This document shows, one piece after another, positions 1 through 6,904 of a stretch of DNA of 12,747 bases. The translations under genes were made by a program, and so were the position numbers. Every line of letters starts with the position of its first letter. Position 1 is the stretch's first letter. This DNA is from Verrucomicrobiia bacterium (GTDB taxonomy: Bacteria > Verrucomicrobiota > Verrucomicrobiia > CAIQCK01): the NCBI GenBank assembly GCA_026417675.1, contig JAOACV010000019.1, positions 1 through 12,747 of the forward strand, written 5' to 3'. The notes below the pieces were generated by a model. That model saw nothing but the letters and a program-made list of their open reading frames with translations. It made no database searches and was not told the origin of the DNA.

Positions 1-273
1 CGGCACGAGCGCGTAGCCGCCCTCGGCCGCCGCAATGCCCAGCGCGCCGTCGAGCAGCTTGATCGAATCCTTCTCCGGCGGCGTCTGCTCGATCACCACG
101 CCGCGCCCGCCCGCCGCAAGCTTCGCGCTGGCCGCCTTGCCCAAGTCCCACGTCACGCCGGCCCGCTCATCCGTCAACGTCGCGCGCGACAAGTCTAGGT
201 GGATTCCGTCCGCCGCCGCGACGGCCGCGACAAGTGACAGGACGGCGAAGAAAAGCAGACCGGGTTTGTTCAT
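1..273 (-). CDS. N-terminal part of a secreted protein of unknown function (cut by left edge)
   Basis: Reading the minus strand from the ATG at 273-271 gives 91 codons with no stop, so the gene continues beyond the left edge. The N-terminus MNKPGLLFFAVLSLVAAVAAADG is a typical Sec signal peptide: a Lys near the start, a hydrophobic core over residues 5-20, and small residues up to a likely cleavage near Ala21. The following stretch (IHLDLSRATLTDERAGVTWD, then a Gly/Ala-rich part and IEQTPPEKDS) shows no family motif I recognise. No Shine-Dalgarno is visible before the ATG; a 10-bp hairpin lies there instead (285-311). It is co-oriented with the FucI-like pair, 174 nt downstream of it, so co-transcription is possible. 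It could be the start of another glycan-active secreted enzyme, but that is only context. Confidence 0.6.
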   Translation of the reverse strand, partial: MNKPGLLFFAVLSLVAAVAAADGIHLDLSRATLTDERAGVTWDLGKAASAKLAAGGRGVVIEQTPPEKDSIKLLDGALGIAAAEGGYALVP

Positions 274-284
274 GGCAAACGGCA

Positions 285-311
285 GCGTGCCAGCGCGTGC
301 GGCTGGCGCGC
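285..311 (-). other. Inverted repeat in the leader of the left-edge gene
   Basis: Bases 285-294 pair with 302-311 (10 bp including one G-T) around a 7-base GC-rich loop, ending 12 bases upstream of the start codon at 273. It could mask or tune the translation start. No U-tract follows it on the minus strand, so it is not a terminator. GC-rich hairpins arise readily by chance in this DNA. Confidence 0.25.
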
Positions 312-317
312 CACAAG

Positions 318-352
318 AAAAAACGACCCGTCATTGCGTCCGTCGGGACGCA
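318..352 (-). terminator. Weak candidate terminator after the FucI-like pair
   Basis: On the minus strand a perfect 7-bp hairpin (TGCGTCC / GGACGCA, 4-base loop, 335-352) is followed after 11 bases by a run of six T (the A run at 318-323 of the plus strand). It lies about 95 nt past the stop at 448. The spacer between stem and T-run is too long for a standard intrinsic terminator, so this is a weak call. Confidence 0.25.
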
Positions 353-447
353 CGCAGCAATTCGCACCGCCTCGTCTCGCGCAGACTCCATCCCCACGCG
401 CTTCTATCCTTGTGTCTTTCCCGCGACGGCCACCACGCGTCGGCCGC

Positions 448-1923
448 TCACGCATGAACCCGCGGCAGCCAGCCGAGGCCGGGCACGTCGCGGACCTCGT
501 CGGTGCCTTCGCGCACCAGCCGGATGTCCATGAAGCGGCAAAACCGCTCGATGTCGCGCGTGTGGTCGCCGTAGAAGACCACGCGGTGCAAACCGCTTGA
601 CCACGTCTCCAAGAACTTCTCCGGATGCTCGACGCGGACGGTGACCTTGGTGCGGCAGCCGCGGTCCACCAGCGGGCTGGCGACCGCCAGGCCGGTGGAG
701 AACAGCATGATGTTGTCGCCGATCAAGCGCGCCATCGAGACGGGGCGGTTGACGGGCAGCTTGACTTGCAGCACGACGCCGCGGTTGTCTTCCAGATGGC
801 TGCGCAACAGATAGGGATGCGTCGGGCCGCGCGGGCCTTCCATCCTGAGCGCCGATACGCAGTGGGCGTGGATGATGGTGTTGTTGGAATAATCGAAACA
901 CGGGTCGGTCACAAAGCCGGGCTTGTCCACCAGGTAGGTGAAGATCAGGTGCGTCATGGTGGACTTCAGGTCGGCCTCGCAGATGCCGCCGAGGCCCATG
1001 CTGTTGAAACGCGAGAAGCCCAGACACGGATAGCCCATGCCGCGGTCAATCAGTCCCATGCCGAGGCAGTTCATCGTGATCGCCACGGCACCCTCGGCCT
1101 TCATCATGTTCGCCATCGCCAGCGCCATGCGGGAGGCTTTGAGCACGTCCTCGCGCGTCGGCTCGACCTTCTTGACGGCGTGGCGCAGCCAAGTCTCCGC
1201 GTCGGCCCGCACAGCGGCCTCGTCCACGGCTTGGTAGGCGGCTTCGAGGTCGGGCAGTTTGAACGATTTGATCTCCGTCCCGAACTTCTCCTTCATCAGC
1301 TTGACGTAGGCCGGGTCGGCGTCGCGGTTGCTGACGTGGAGCACCTTCGCGTCCTTGAGCCGGCGAATAGCGCGGATGGGGCGGAGCGCAACGGGGATGT
1401 CCTCGAACTTGCTGCTGGCCCAGCACTCGATGCGCTTGCCCTCGCGCTGCATGGCGGCGATGGTGTGCCACTCGTGGCCGGAGTAAGGCTCGGCGAACAT
1501 CACCAGCGGCAGGTTCAACTCCGTCAGCGCCGCCAGCGCCTTGCCGCTGCCCATCGTCATTTGGAGAAAGAGAATGCCGTCGGTGTCGCGCAGCTTTTCC
1601 TTCACCGGCGCGAGATCGGTGGTCTCGGTAATCAGACCGCAATCAACAAACTCAAACTCCCCGAGCGCGGGCATGATCCGCGCCAGTTGGGCCTCAAACC
1701 GTTTCTTTTCGGCGGCGAGGTCCACGGCGGCCTTCGGCCAGGCGGGGCGCGCGCGACCGAACAGAACCTTGCCGACGCGAACTTTCGTCGGCGGCACCCA
1801 CGGCGGCGGGATCGGCCCTCGGCTGGATCCCCAAGCCGCGTCGCACCATGGCGCTGCGCCGACAGCAGCCGCGCTCGCGGTCGCAAGTTCCAAGAACGTT
1901 CTTCGTGTGATGGGCTGGTTCAT
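448..1923 (-). CDS. Tat-exported L-fucose/arabinose isomerase-like protein, second of a tandem pair
   Basis: A 491-residue protein. It starts with a twin-arginine signal (TRRTFLELATASAAAVGAA, residues 6-24), so it is predicted to be exported folded. Residues about 47-260 look like the Rossmann-type N-terminal domains of the FucI/AraA-like fold (for example DGILFLQMTMGSGKALAAL at 115-133). The C-terminal domain carries CEADL (Glu316), DKPGFVTDP (Asp340), HAHC (His352/354) and GLHRVVFYGDH (His446, His454). Glu316 and Asp340 are 24 residues apart, as I recall for the E. coli FucI metal ligands Glu337/Asp361. Known members are cytosolic Mn-dependent aldose-ketose isomerases; an exported version is odd, and activity is not shown. 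The start is fixed by AGGAG five bases before the ATG. The stop of the upstream paralogue lies 23 nt away, indicating one operon. It might instead be a sugar-binding or non-catalytic relative. Confidence 0.8.
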   Translation of the reverse strand: MNQPITRRTFLELATASAAAVGAAPWCDAAWGSSRGPIPPPWVPPTKVRVGKVLFGRARPAWPKAAVDLAAEKKRFEAQLARIMPALGEFEFVDCGLITETTDLAPVKEKLRDTDGILFLQMTMGSGKALAALTELNLPLVMFAEPYSGHEWHTIAAMQREGKRIECWASSKFEDIPVALRPIRAIRRLKDAKVLHVSNRDADPAYVKLMKEKFGTEIKSFKLPDLEAAYQAVDEAAVRADAETWLRHAVKKVEPTREDVLKASRMALAMANMMKAEGAVAITMNCLGMGLIDRGMGYPCLGFSRFNSMGLGGICEADLKSTMTHLIFTYLVDKPGFVTDPCFDYSNNTIIHAHCVSALRMEGPRGPTHPYLLRSHLEDNRGVVLQVKLPVNRPVSMARLIGDNIMLFSTGLAVASPLVDRGCRTKVTVRVEHPEKFLETWSSGLHRVVFYGDHTRDIERFCRFMDIRLVREGTDEVRDVPGLGWLPRVHA

Positions 1924-1946
1924 GACAGTCTCCTTTCGTGATTCAT

Positions 1947-3413
1947 TCAGACCACCTGCGGCTGAAGCTTGAACAGCCGGCAGAAATCCACGAGGTGTTG
2001 GCGGAAGTTGCCGTAGAAGAAGACCTGGTGAAAGCCGGGATAGCTCAGCACGTCCTCGACTCCGTCGAATTTCACCATCACGGAGATCACGCAGCCGCCG
2101 GCCGGCGGCACCTTCATGTTCTCCAGCACGCGGCCGGAGGAGATGATGAGCGTCGTCGGCTTGTCCTTCGCGGCGGGCAGCACGTCAAGCGATGTCACCG
2201 GCTGGCCGATGCGCCATTGCGGGTGCGCGGTGGCGTCGCGCTCGGCGTGATGATGGCGCAACACGTAAGGCTCGGCGGGTTTGTCGAAGCCGTTGAGCTT
2301 GGTCGGACAGGAGCAATGCGCGCCGATGATCGCCTTGCGCGCGGTCTCCGGAACGGGGTCTTGCTGAAAGCCGGGCCGGTCGAACAGATACTGGCAGATG
2401 ACGTGCGCGCCGACCGCGCCGATGTCGGCTTCGCAACCGGCGGGGATGCTGTCGTAGTTCATGCGCGACCATGCCAGGCACGGCAGGCTCATCCGGGTCG
2501 GCCCGAGCGCGCCGAGGCAGTCCATCGAGATGCCGTCGGCCTGCTCTTGCTCCATGATCTTGCGCGCCACAACGTAGCTGTGCGCGCCGTTGATGACATC
2601 CTGCCGCGTCGCGCCGATGACTTTCTTCGCGCGGCGGATGAACTGGGCGGCGAGGGCGCGCATTTCGTCGGTCTCGCCGAGCGATTTGTAGAGGTCGGTG
2701 AACGTGCTGGCCGGGACGTAGCGGAGCTGGATGCCGAGGTCGGGCATGACGGCTTCGCGCCGTTGCTTGCCCTGAATGACCACGATCCGCGTTGCGCGCA
2801 TCCGCGCGCCGGCGTGCAGCATCTTCATGCCGTAGGCGGGCCAGGTGAAATCGTCGGTCGCATAGATGATCGCGCCGGTCTTCTCCGCCAGCGGCGCGGT
2901 GTTGCTGGTGAACGACGATCCGAGCGGCGAATAAACCACCGTGGGGATGCCGGAGTCCATCGCCCGCGCCGCCGTAGGCCACGCATGTTCCTGGCGGTCC
3001 AGCAACACCACCAGCAAACCGTCCGGTTTGGCCGCTTTCGCCTCGCCGATCCACGCCTCCGATTCCGCAAGGCTGTAAAGCGGGGCGGGCCGGATGTCGG
3101 CGTTCATCTTCAACGCCGCGGCGGTCTCCTGAATCTTGCGCGTATACAGCGCGCGGGCCGCCTCGCCATCGTAAACCTGGCCCGGCCACCGCATGCCATA
3201 GTCGCCCTTGCGCCGGACGAAGGCAACCCTGATAGCCGGCACGCACTTCGATCCCGGCCCGCACGGCGCAAACGCCGGCGCGCCGGCCGCGAGCGCGTCG
3301 GCCTGCGACCCGCCGAGCAGCGTCGCGCCGGTGACGACGGTTGAAGCGCGCAGAAAATCCCGGCGGCTCAGCCGGCGGGCATGACATCGGGCAGCGCAGC
3401 GATTCGGGCACAT
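1947..3413 (-). CDS. Tat-exported L-fucose/arabinose isomerase-like protein, first of a tandem pair
   Basis: A 488-residue paralogue of the protein encoded just downstream. The Tat motif is SRRDFLRAS (residues 16-24), behind an unusual Cys- and Arg-rich start (MCPNRCAARCHARR). AGGAG seven bases before the ATG supports this start. Matching landmarks in the C-terminal half are MDCLGALG (297-304), LPCLAWSRMN (310-319), CEAD (Glu328), DRPGFQQDP (Asp352, again 24 residues after the Glu), GAHC (His366), PYVLRHHHAE (382-391) and GFHQVFFYGN (His462). The candidate metal ligands are kept although the two proteins differ elsewhere, so both may bind metal. Known relatives are cytosolic sugar isomerases; this one should fold in the cytoplasm and be exported. 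It is the first gene of the pair and reads divergently from the rhodanese cassette. Substrate unknown. Confidence 0.8.
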   Translation of the reverse strand: MCPNRCAARCHARRLSRRDFLRASTVVTGATLLGGSQADALAAGAPAFAPCGPGSKCVPAIRVAFVRRKGDYGMRWPGQVYDGEAARALYTRKIQETAAALKMNADIRPAPLYSLAESEAWIGEAKAAKPDGLLVVLLDRQEHAWPTAARAMDSGIPTVVYSPLGSSFTSNTAPLAEKTGAIIYATDDFTWPAYGMKMLHAGARMRATRIVVIQGKQRREAVMPDLGIQLRYVPASTFTDLYKSLGETDEMRALAAQFIRRAKKVIGATRQDVINGAHSYVVARKIMEQEQADGISMDCLGALGPTRMSLPCLAWSRMNYDSIPAGCEADIGAVGAHVICQYLFDRPGFQQDPVPETARKAIIGAHCSCPTKLNGFDKPAEPYVLRHHHAERDATAHPQWRIGQPVTSLDVLPAAKDKPTTLIISSGRVLENMKVPPAGGCVISVMVKFDGVEDVLSYPGFHQVFFYGNFRQHLVDFCRLFKLQPQVV

Positions 3414-3772
3414 GGCGGGTCTCCTGGTGGAATCAGTCGTTCATGGCGTCTCGGCAGAAGCAATGTCTGACAGGCGTTTGACTACGCTTTTCCCGCCGAA
3501 ACACAAGCCCAAATTCCAGCCCGCTCGCGAGACAGGGAAAATCCACTCTCGATGTCATGCAACAGTCGGACCACGGCTCCCAACTCTCTTGCGAACGATA
3601 AGCTGCCAATCCCTCTGGGAGTGCAGGGCGGAAACGGCGGCAGTCTTGACTATGCTCCAGATGCCGGCGAGAGATTGATCTACGGCACCGGCACTTGATT
3701 CCTGCGCGCGCTGGTGCCACGCTTCAAAGAGATCGCGCTGTTCGTCTCCAACATGAAGCGCGGCAAGCGAAG
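3414..3772. other. 359-nt divergent intergenic region, no convincing intact gene
   Basis: This separates the FucI-like pair (leftward) from the rhodanese cassette (rightward) and should hold both promoters, but I found no convincing -35/-10 pair for either. One plus frame is open from 3471 to a TGA at 3696-3698 and then open again to a TGA at 3774-3776. Its 3' part reads plausibly as protein, with G/C mostly at third positions. No structured RNA or repeat family is evident. Confidence 0.5.
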
Positions 3773-3776
3773 ATGA
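3699..3776 (+). pseudogene. Possible C-terminal tail of a decayed gene upstream of the rhodanese
   Basis: After the TGA at 3696-3698, 25 sense codons (FLRALVPRFKEIALFVSN then MKRGKRR) run to a TGA at 3774-3776. That stop overlaps the rhodanese ATG as ATGA, the usual junction of co-translated genes. Third positions are mostly G or C, as in the real genes nearby. The amphipathic, basic ending resembles a genuine protein C-terminus. The frame before the TGA (from about 3552, including LPIPLGVQGGNGGSLDYAPD) is also open but less biased. I cannot name the parent gene, and the stretch may be non-coding. Confidence 0.25.
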
Positions 3777-4264
3777 ACGCGACGAACCCAACGTTGAACC
3801 CAGCCTGGCGGCGACTGTGGGCGGAGACCTTGGGCATGATCGTGATGGCCACAGCGATGGGCCTGGCGTTCAATGCCTTCTCACCCGCCGGGATCGCCGT
3901 GACGCGGCCGCTGCCGCTGACGGATCTGGATCCGCGTTATCTAACAGCGACGGAAACACGCGCGCGTTATGACGCGGGACAAACGGTCTTCCTCGACGGG
4001 CGAAGCCGGAAGGAGTTTGCCGCCGGCCATATTGCCGGGGCCTTGAACCTGCCGGCGGAGAAGTTTGAGTCGGAGTTTGTCGAGTTGATGCGGCAATTCC
4101 CGCTGGGCAAGGAAATGGACCTGATCGTCTATTGCCGCGGCATGGGCTGCGGCGAGGGGCGCGCGGTCGCGGATAAACTGCGCGCGCTGGGCTACACGCG
4201 CGTGAAGATTTTCGCCGGCGGCTGGAAAGAATGGAAGGCGCTGGGCTGGCCGGTGGAAAAATGA
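3773..4264 (+). CDS. Membrane-anchored single-domain rhodanese-like protein
   Basis: A 163-residue protein: an N-terminal membrane segment (about residues 19-37, LGMIVMATAMGLAFNAFS) followed by one rhodanese domain (about 55-162). Landmarks are FLDGRSRKEFAAGHIAGALN (73-92), the active loop YCRGMGCGEG with the expected catalytic Cys121 and a second Cys126, and KIFAGGWKEWKALGWP at the end. Rhodaneses carry sulfane sulfur on the loop Cys as a persulfide. With an N-terminal anchor the domain probably faces the periplasm. The C-x4-C loop could also form a disulfide. I chose the ATG at 3773 rather than the upstream TTG (3695) because the leading 26 residues are Arg-rich and unlike the family. It is followed at 88 nt by a MauE-like gene, which suggests a shared thiol-redox or sulfur-transfer task. 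Confidence 0.85.
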   Translation: MNATNPTLNPAWRRLWAETLGMIVMATAMGLAFNAFSPAGIAVTRPLPLTDLDPRYLTATETRARYDAGQTVFLDGRSRKEFAAGHIAGALNLPAEKFESEFVELMRQFPLGKEMDLIVYCRGMGCGEGRAVADKLRALGYTRVKIFAGGWKEWKALGWPVEK

Positions 4265-4356
4265 AAGTCCGTGAAGCGATGAACACTGCTATTCAACTCC
4301 GGAGGTCCAGGCCGCCACTTCCTGCTTCAGCCGCCTTGATCTCATCACGCCGATGA
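4261..4356 (+). CDS. 31-codon ORF bridging rhodanese and MauE genes, possibly a coupling ORF
   Basis: The ATG at 4261 overlaps the rhodanese TGA (ATGA), and the TGA at 4354-4356 overlaps the MauE-like ATG at 4353 (again ATGA). The 31-residue product (MKVREAMNTAIQLRRSRPPL, then PASAALISSRR) is Arg/Ser/Pro-rich, has no motif and has poorer third-position G/C bias than its neighbours, so the peptide itself is probably not functional. Its likely role, if real, is to carry ribosomes from the rhodanese to the MauE-like start, which lacks its own Shine-Dalgarno. It could equally be a chance frame. Confidence 0.3.
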   Translation: MKVREAMNTAIQLRRSRPPLPASAALISSRR

Positions 4357-4784
4357 AACAATGGCTCCCTTTTTCCGGCCGCCTGTTTCTTGGCGCCCTT
4401 TTCATCCTCGCCGGCGGGCTGAAAGTGGCCGACCCGAAGGCGTTCGCGCGCGTGATCGTGGACTACGCGCTCCTGCCGGACATTCTAGTGCCCGCCGTGG
4501 CGGTGCTGCTACCGTGGTGGGAACTGGTGGCCGGCGCGCTGGCCATCGCCGGACCGTGGCGGCGCGGCGCGCTGGCGGTCCTGACCGCGCTATCGGCGAT
4601 GTTCGTTGTCGTCGGATCGGTCACGCTTGCGCGCGGGTTGTCGCCGGAGTGCGGCTGCTTCGGCAACCTCAGTTCTCGGCTCGGCCCGGGCACGCTGTCG
4701 CTTGAAGTCGCAACGCTGGCATTAAGCGCGTGGTTGCTGCGACTCGAATTGCTTGGCCGCGGCACGCTGGCGCGCAAGCATTGA
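4353..4784 (+). CDS. MauE/DoxX-like integral membrane protein
   Basis: A 143-residue protein with about four membrane helices (roughly residues 8-24, 43-66, 72-93 and 113-131). Family landmarks are the N-terminal FILAGGLKVADPKAFARVI, the PWWELVAGALAIAG segment of helix 2, and a loop SPECGCFGN with Cys100 and Cys102, followed by the last helix. MauE-type proteins of the DoxX clan support disulfide formation or thiol redox at the membrane, and the CGCFG motif is the expected redox pair. Its pairing with a membrane-anchored rhodanese fits electron or sulfur transfer across or at the periplasmic face. There is no Shine-Dalgarno; translation probably depends on coupling from upstream. It converges with the GH36-like gene only 18 nt away, and I see no terminator hairpin between them. 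Confidence 0.85.
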   Translation: MKQWLPFSGRLFLGALFILAGGLKVADPKAFARVIVDYALLPDILVPAVAVLLPWWELVAGALAIAGPWRRGALAVLTALSAMFVVVGSVTLARGLSPECGCFGNLSSRLGPGTLSLEVATLALSAWLLRLELLGRGTLARKH

Positions 4785-4802
4785 TGGTAATGATGCGATG
4801 AG

Positions 4803-6812
4803 CTAACGCTTCGGAAACGCGTCGAAGACCAGCACCTCGAAAGGCTGGAGCTTGATGGTGTGCGGCTGGCCGGCGGTCAGCGTGAGCGCCGGGCGACTCG
4901 CTTCGGATTTCCAGGGGCTTCGCAGCACGTAGGCGCGCGGCGCGCCGGGCGGCAGCTCAAACGCCGCGCCGACGTCCAACCGGAACTCGCGCGGTTGATC
5001 GTCCGGGTTGCGCAGCATCACGACGCCTTTGCGGGGCGACCACGAGGCGTAACCATAGACTTCCAGCTTCGCCGGGTCGCCACCGATCCAGTGCGTGTCG
5101 GCCAGCACGTCGCTGTTGGCGCGGGACCATTTCGCGGCTTCGGCGAGCACCGCCCAATCTTCCTCGGTCAGCTTGCCCGGTTGGATGTAGAGCTCCTGCA
5201 GGCTCGTGCCGCCGCCGAAAAACGTGCGCACGTCGTCCTTGAAGCCCGCCGAGTTGAACGTCTTCTCGCCAGCGTCGCCGTGGCGCGAGTAGGCCACACC
5301 CTGCGTCATCAGCGAGCTGAGCGGAAACAACGGCCCCTTGCCCACGATGCTGCGGAAGACTTCCTGATCGCGATACGTCAGCCATTGCTGCTGCTTCGGG
5401 CCTTTGCCGGCGAAACTCATGTCGTGGCCCTGCCGCCAGATGGAGTCGGCGTAGCGCAGCCAGAACGGCGACGGCCACGAGCCGGTCGTCAGGTTGATGT
5501 AAAGGTTCGGGTCCTCCCGACGCAACTCCAGCATCAACCGCCGCATTGCCTCGGTGTCGAGCACATAGGCCGCGCCGCCGCTGGCATAGGAGCCTGCGGC
5601 GATGCCGTCGAACTTGAAGTGGTTGACGCCATAGTTGCGGATCATGCCGACGCATGCGGCCTTGAACGCGGCGTAATATTTCGGCCCGGCGAGCGAGAAG
5701 CCGGTCGCGTTGATCTCGTAGCCCTGCTCGCGGCCGAACTGGAGCCGCTGCTTCTTCAACTCGCCGTAGCCGCCGAACGGCGACAGCCAGACGCCGAGCC
5801 GCGTGCGGTATCGCTTGCAGAGCGCCGCTAACGGGGCGAAGCCGTTTGGGAAACCGCTGTTGAACTGCCACAGCGTCTTCGGGTCGTCCCAGCCGTCGTC
5901 GAAGACCATGCCGTCCATGATGACCCCGTGCGGCCTGATGAACCGCTCGCCAAAAAGCCGGATGGCCTCCAGCGACGTGGCCTCGTTAAAGAGCGCCCCG
6001 CGCCACGAGATGTCATACCACGAGTTGTAATGCAGATACGGCCGATACGGATGCGCCCGCTCGCGTTCGAGGTAACAGAGGAAGGCCCGGCGCATCTGCC
6101 CCGGCGAGGCCACGCCAGCCACGAAACTCACCGTGAGCGTCTCGCCTTTGCGCAGCGGCGTGTCGCGCGGCAGCCGGAACGCGACGCGCCCGTCGGCTGC
6201 GAGCGCATGCGGGTCTTCGCAACCGAAGAAAAAGTGGTCCGCAACTACCGGCGAGCCATCCGTGCGACCCGCCACACGCGCGCCGGGAACAGTGAGGTCC
6301 ATCCAAGTGATCTCGCGAATGACACAATCCGCAGCGGTGGGCATGACATCCACCTCCATGCGCAGGTAGTTTGCGCCGTCGGTCATGACCGCGCCCCACT
6401 GGATGTGAAGGTTGCCGTTCGCGTCGGCAAACGTAGCGGTCAGGCGGCGGCCGGGCAGACGACCCGCCAGCCGCGCGGACTTCGGGTTGCGAACCAGCGG
6501 CTCAAACTTCGGCAAGGTCGTCAGTCTGGCGGCCGAAGATTCTAGGACGCGGCCGTCCGCGAGGCTGACGAAAAACATGTTCCCGTTCCCGCAGTGCAGC
6601 GTCTTGTCGTTGAGCGCGTCACGGATGTCCCGCAGCCGCAAGCAGCCGTCTTGGAGCGTGAAGCTCGCGCTGATGACGTTGTTACCAATGATGAAAGTGT
6701 CGCCGCTCTTCTTCGTGGACGTCGGCCCAATCTTCGGGCCGGGGAAATCCACTCCAGTGACGACTGTTGCGGCTGCGAGCAAACAGCTTGGGACGAACAT
6801 ATGTGTCTTCAT
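4803..6812 (-). CDS. Exported GH36-like (alpha-galactosidase-like) glycoside hydrolase
   Basis: A 669-residue protein. It begins with a hydrophobic segment (residues 5-20) suited to a Sec signal. A beta-rich N-terminal domain (about 40-255) precedes a TIM barrel (about 258-530) and a C-terminal beta domain (about 575-669). Barrel landmarks are YNSWYDI (262-268), VFDDGWDD (303-310), LGVWLSPFGGYG (339-350), NHFKFDGI (397-404), INLTTGSWPSPFWL (439-452), SIWRQGHD (457-464) and LTYRD (478-482). By analogy with GH36/clan GH-D, Asp402 is the likely nucleophile and Asp464 a candidate acid/base. Substrate is not readable; alpha-galactosides are a guess. GGAG lies seven bases before the ATG. Homologues of this type are, as I recall, sometimes mislabelled enterotoxin. 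It is transcribed alone, divergent from 6905-7462. Confidence 0.8.
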   Translation of the reverse strand: MKTHMFVPSCLLAAATVVTGVDFPGPKIGPTSTKKSGDTFIIGNNVISASFTLQDGCLRLRDIRDALNDKTLHCGNGNMFFVSLADGRVLESSAARLTTLPKFEPLVRNPKSARLAGRLPGRRLTATFADANGNLHIQWGAVMTDGANYLRMEVDVMPTAADCVIREITWMDLTVPGARVAGRTDGSPVVADHFFFGCEDPHALAADGRVAFRLPRDTPLRKGETLTVSFVAGVASPGQMRRAFLCYLERERAHPYRPYLHYNSWYDISWRGALFNEATSLEAIRLFGERFIRPHGVIMDGMVFDDGWDDPKTLWQFNSGFPNGFAPLAALCKRYRTRLGVWLSPFGGYGELKKQRLQFGREQGYEINATGFSLAGPKYYAAFKAACVGMIRNYGVNHFKFDGIAAGSYASGGAAYVLDTEAMRRLMLELRREDPNLYINLTTGSWPSPFWLRYADSIWRQGHDMSFAGKGPKQQQWLTYRDQEVFRSIVGKGPLFPLSSLMTQGVAYSRHGDAGEKTFNSAGFKDDVRTFFGGGTSLQELYIQPGKLTEEDWAVLAEAAKWSRANSDVLADTHWIGGDPAKLEVYGYASWSPRKGVVMLRNPDDQPREFRLDVGAAFELPPGAPRAYVLRSPWKSEASRPALTLTAGQPHTIKLQPFEVLVFDAFPKR

Positions 6813-6842
6813 GGTTTCACTCCACTGGCGAGTTGACGGTTC

Positions 6843-6871
6843 TTGACCGGAGAATCCGCCTTTCCTAGACT
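6843..6871 (+). promoter_or_regulatory. Sigma70-like promoter for the small secreted protein gene
   Basis: TTGACC (6843-6848), a 17-base spacer and TAGACT (6866-6871) match the sigma70 consensus at 5/6 and 4/6 positions with ideal spacing. Transcription would start near 6878, leaving about 25 nt before the ATG at 6905. A second TTGAC at 6833 lies exactly 10 bases upstream of this one, on the same helix face. Confidence 0.5.
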
Positions 6872-6891
6872 ACCAAACGTCGGAAGCTCTG

Positions 6892-6896
6892 AGGAG
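6892..6896 (+). promoter_or_regulatory. Shine-Dalgarno deciding the start at 6905
   Basis: AGGAG at 6892-6896 is eight bases before the ATG at 6905, the best spacing. The TTG at 6902, in the same frame, would have only five, so the ATG is preferred. Confidence 0.65.
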
Positions 6897-6904
6897 ACGG
6901 TTTG

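Noticed and set aside
625..1941. Long plus-strand open frame (438 codons) opposite the second FucI-like gene
   Set aside because: It is antisense to a protein with clear motifs and a Tat signal; its translation is rich in His, Arg, Val and Gly without domains, as expected of a shadow frame in high-GC DNA.
1938..3344. 468-codon plus-strand frame opposite the first FucI-like gene
   Set aside because: Same antisense artefact; no domain, no start signal, biased composition.
3433..3720. Minus-strand frame (95 codons) and plus frame 3412-3678 in the divergent gap
   Set aside because: Composition is Arg/Cys-rich without domains, and neither has a Shine-Dalgarno.
4785..4802. Bidirectional terminator between the convergent MauE-like and GH36-like genes
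   Set aside because: The gap is only 18 nt and I find no hairpin with flanking A/T runs.
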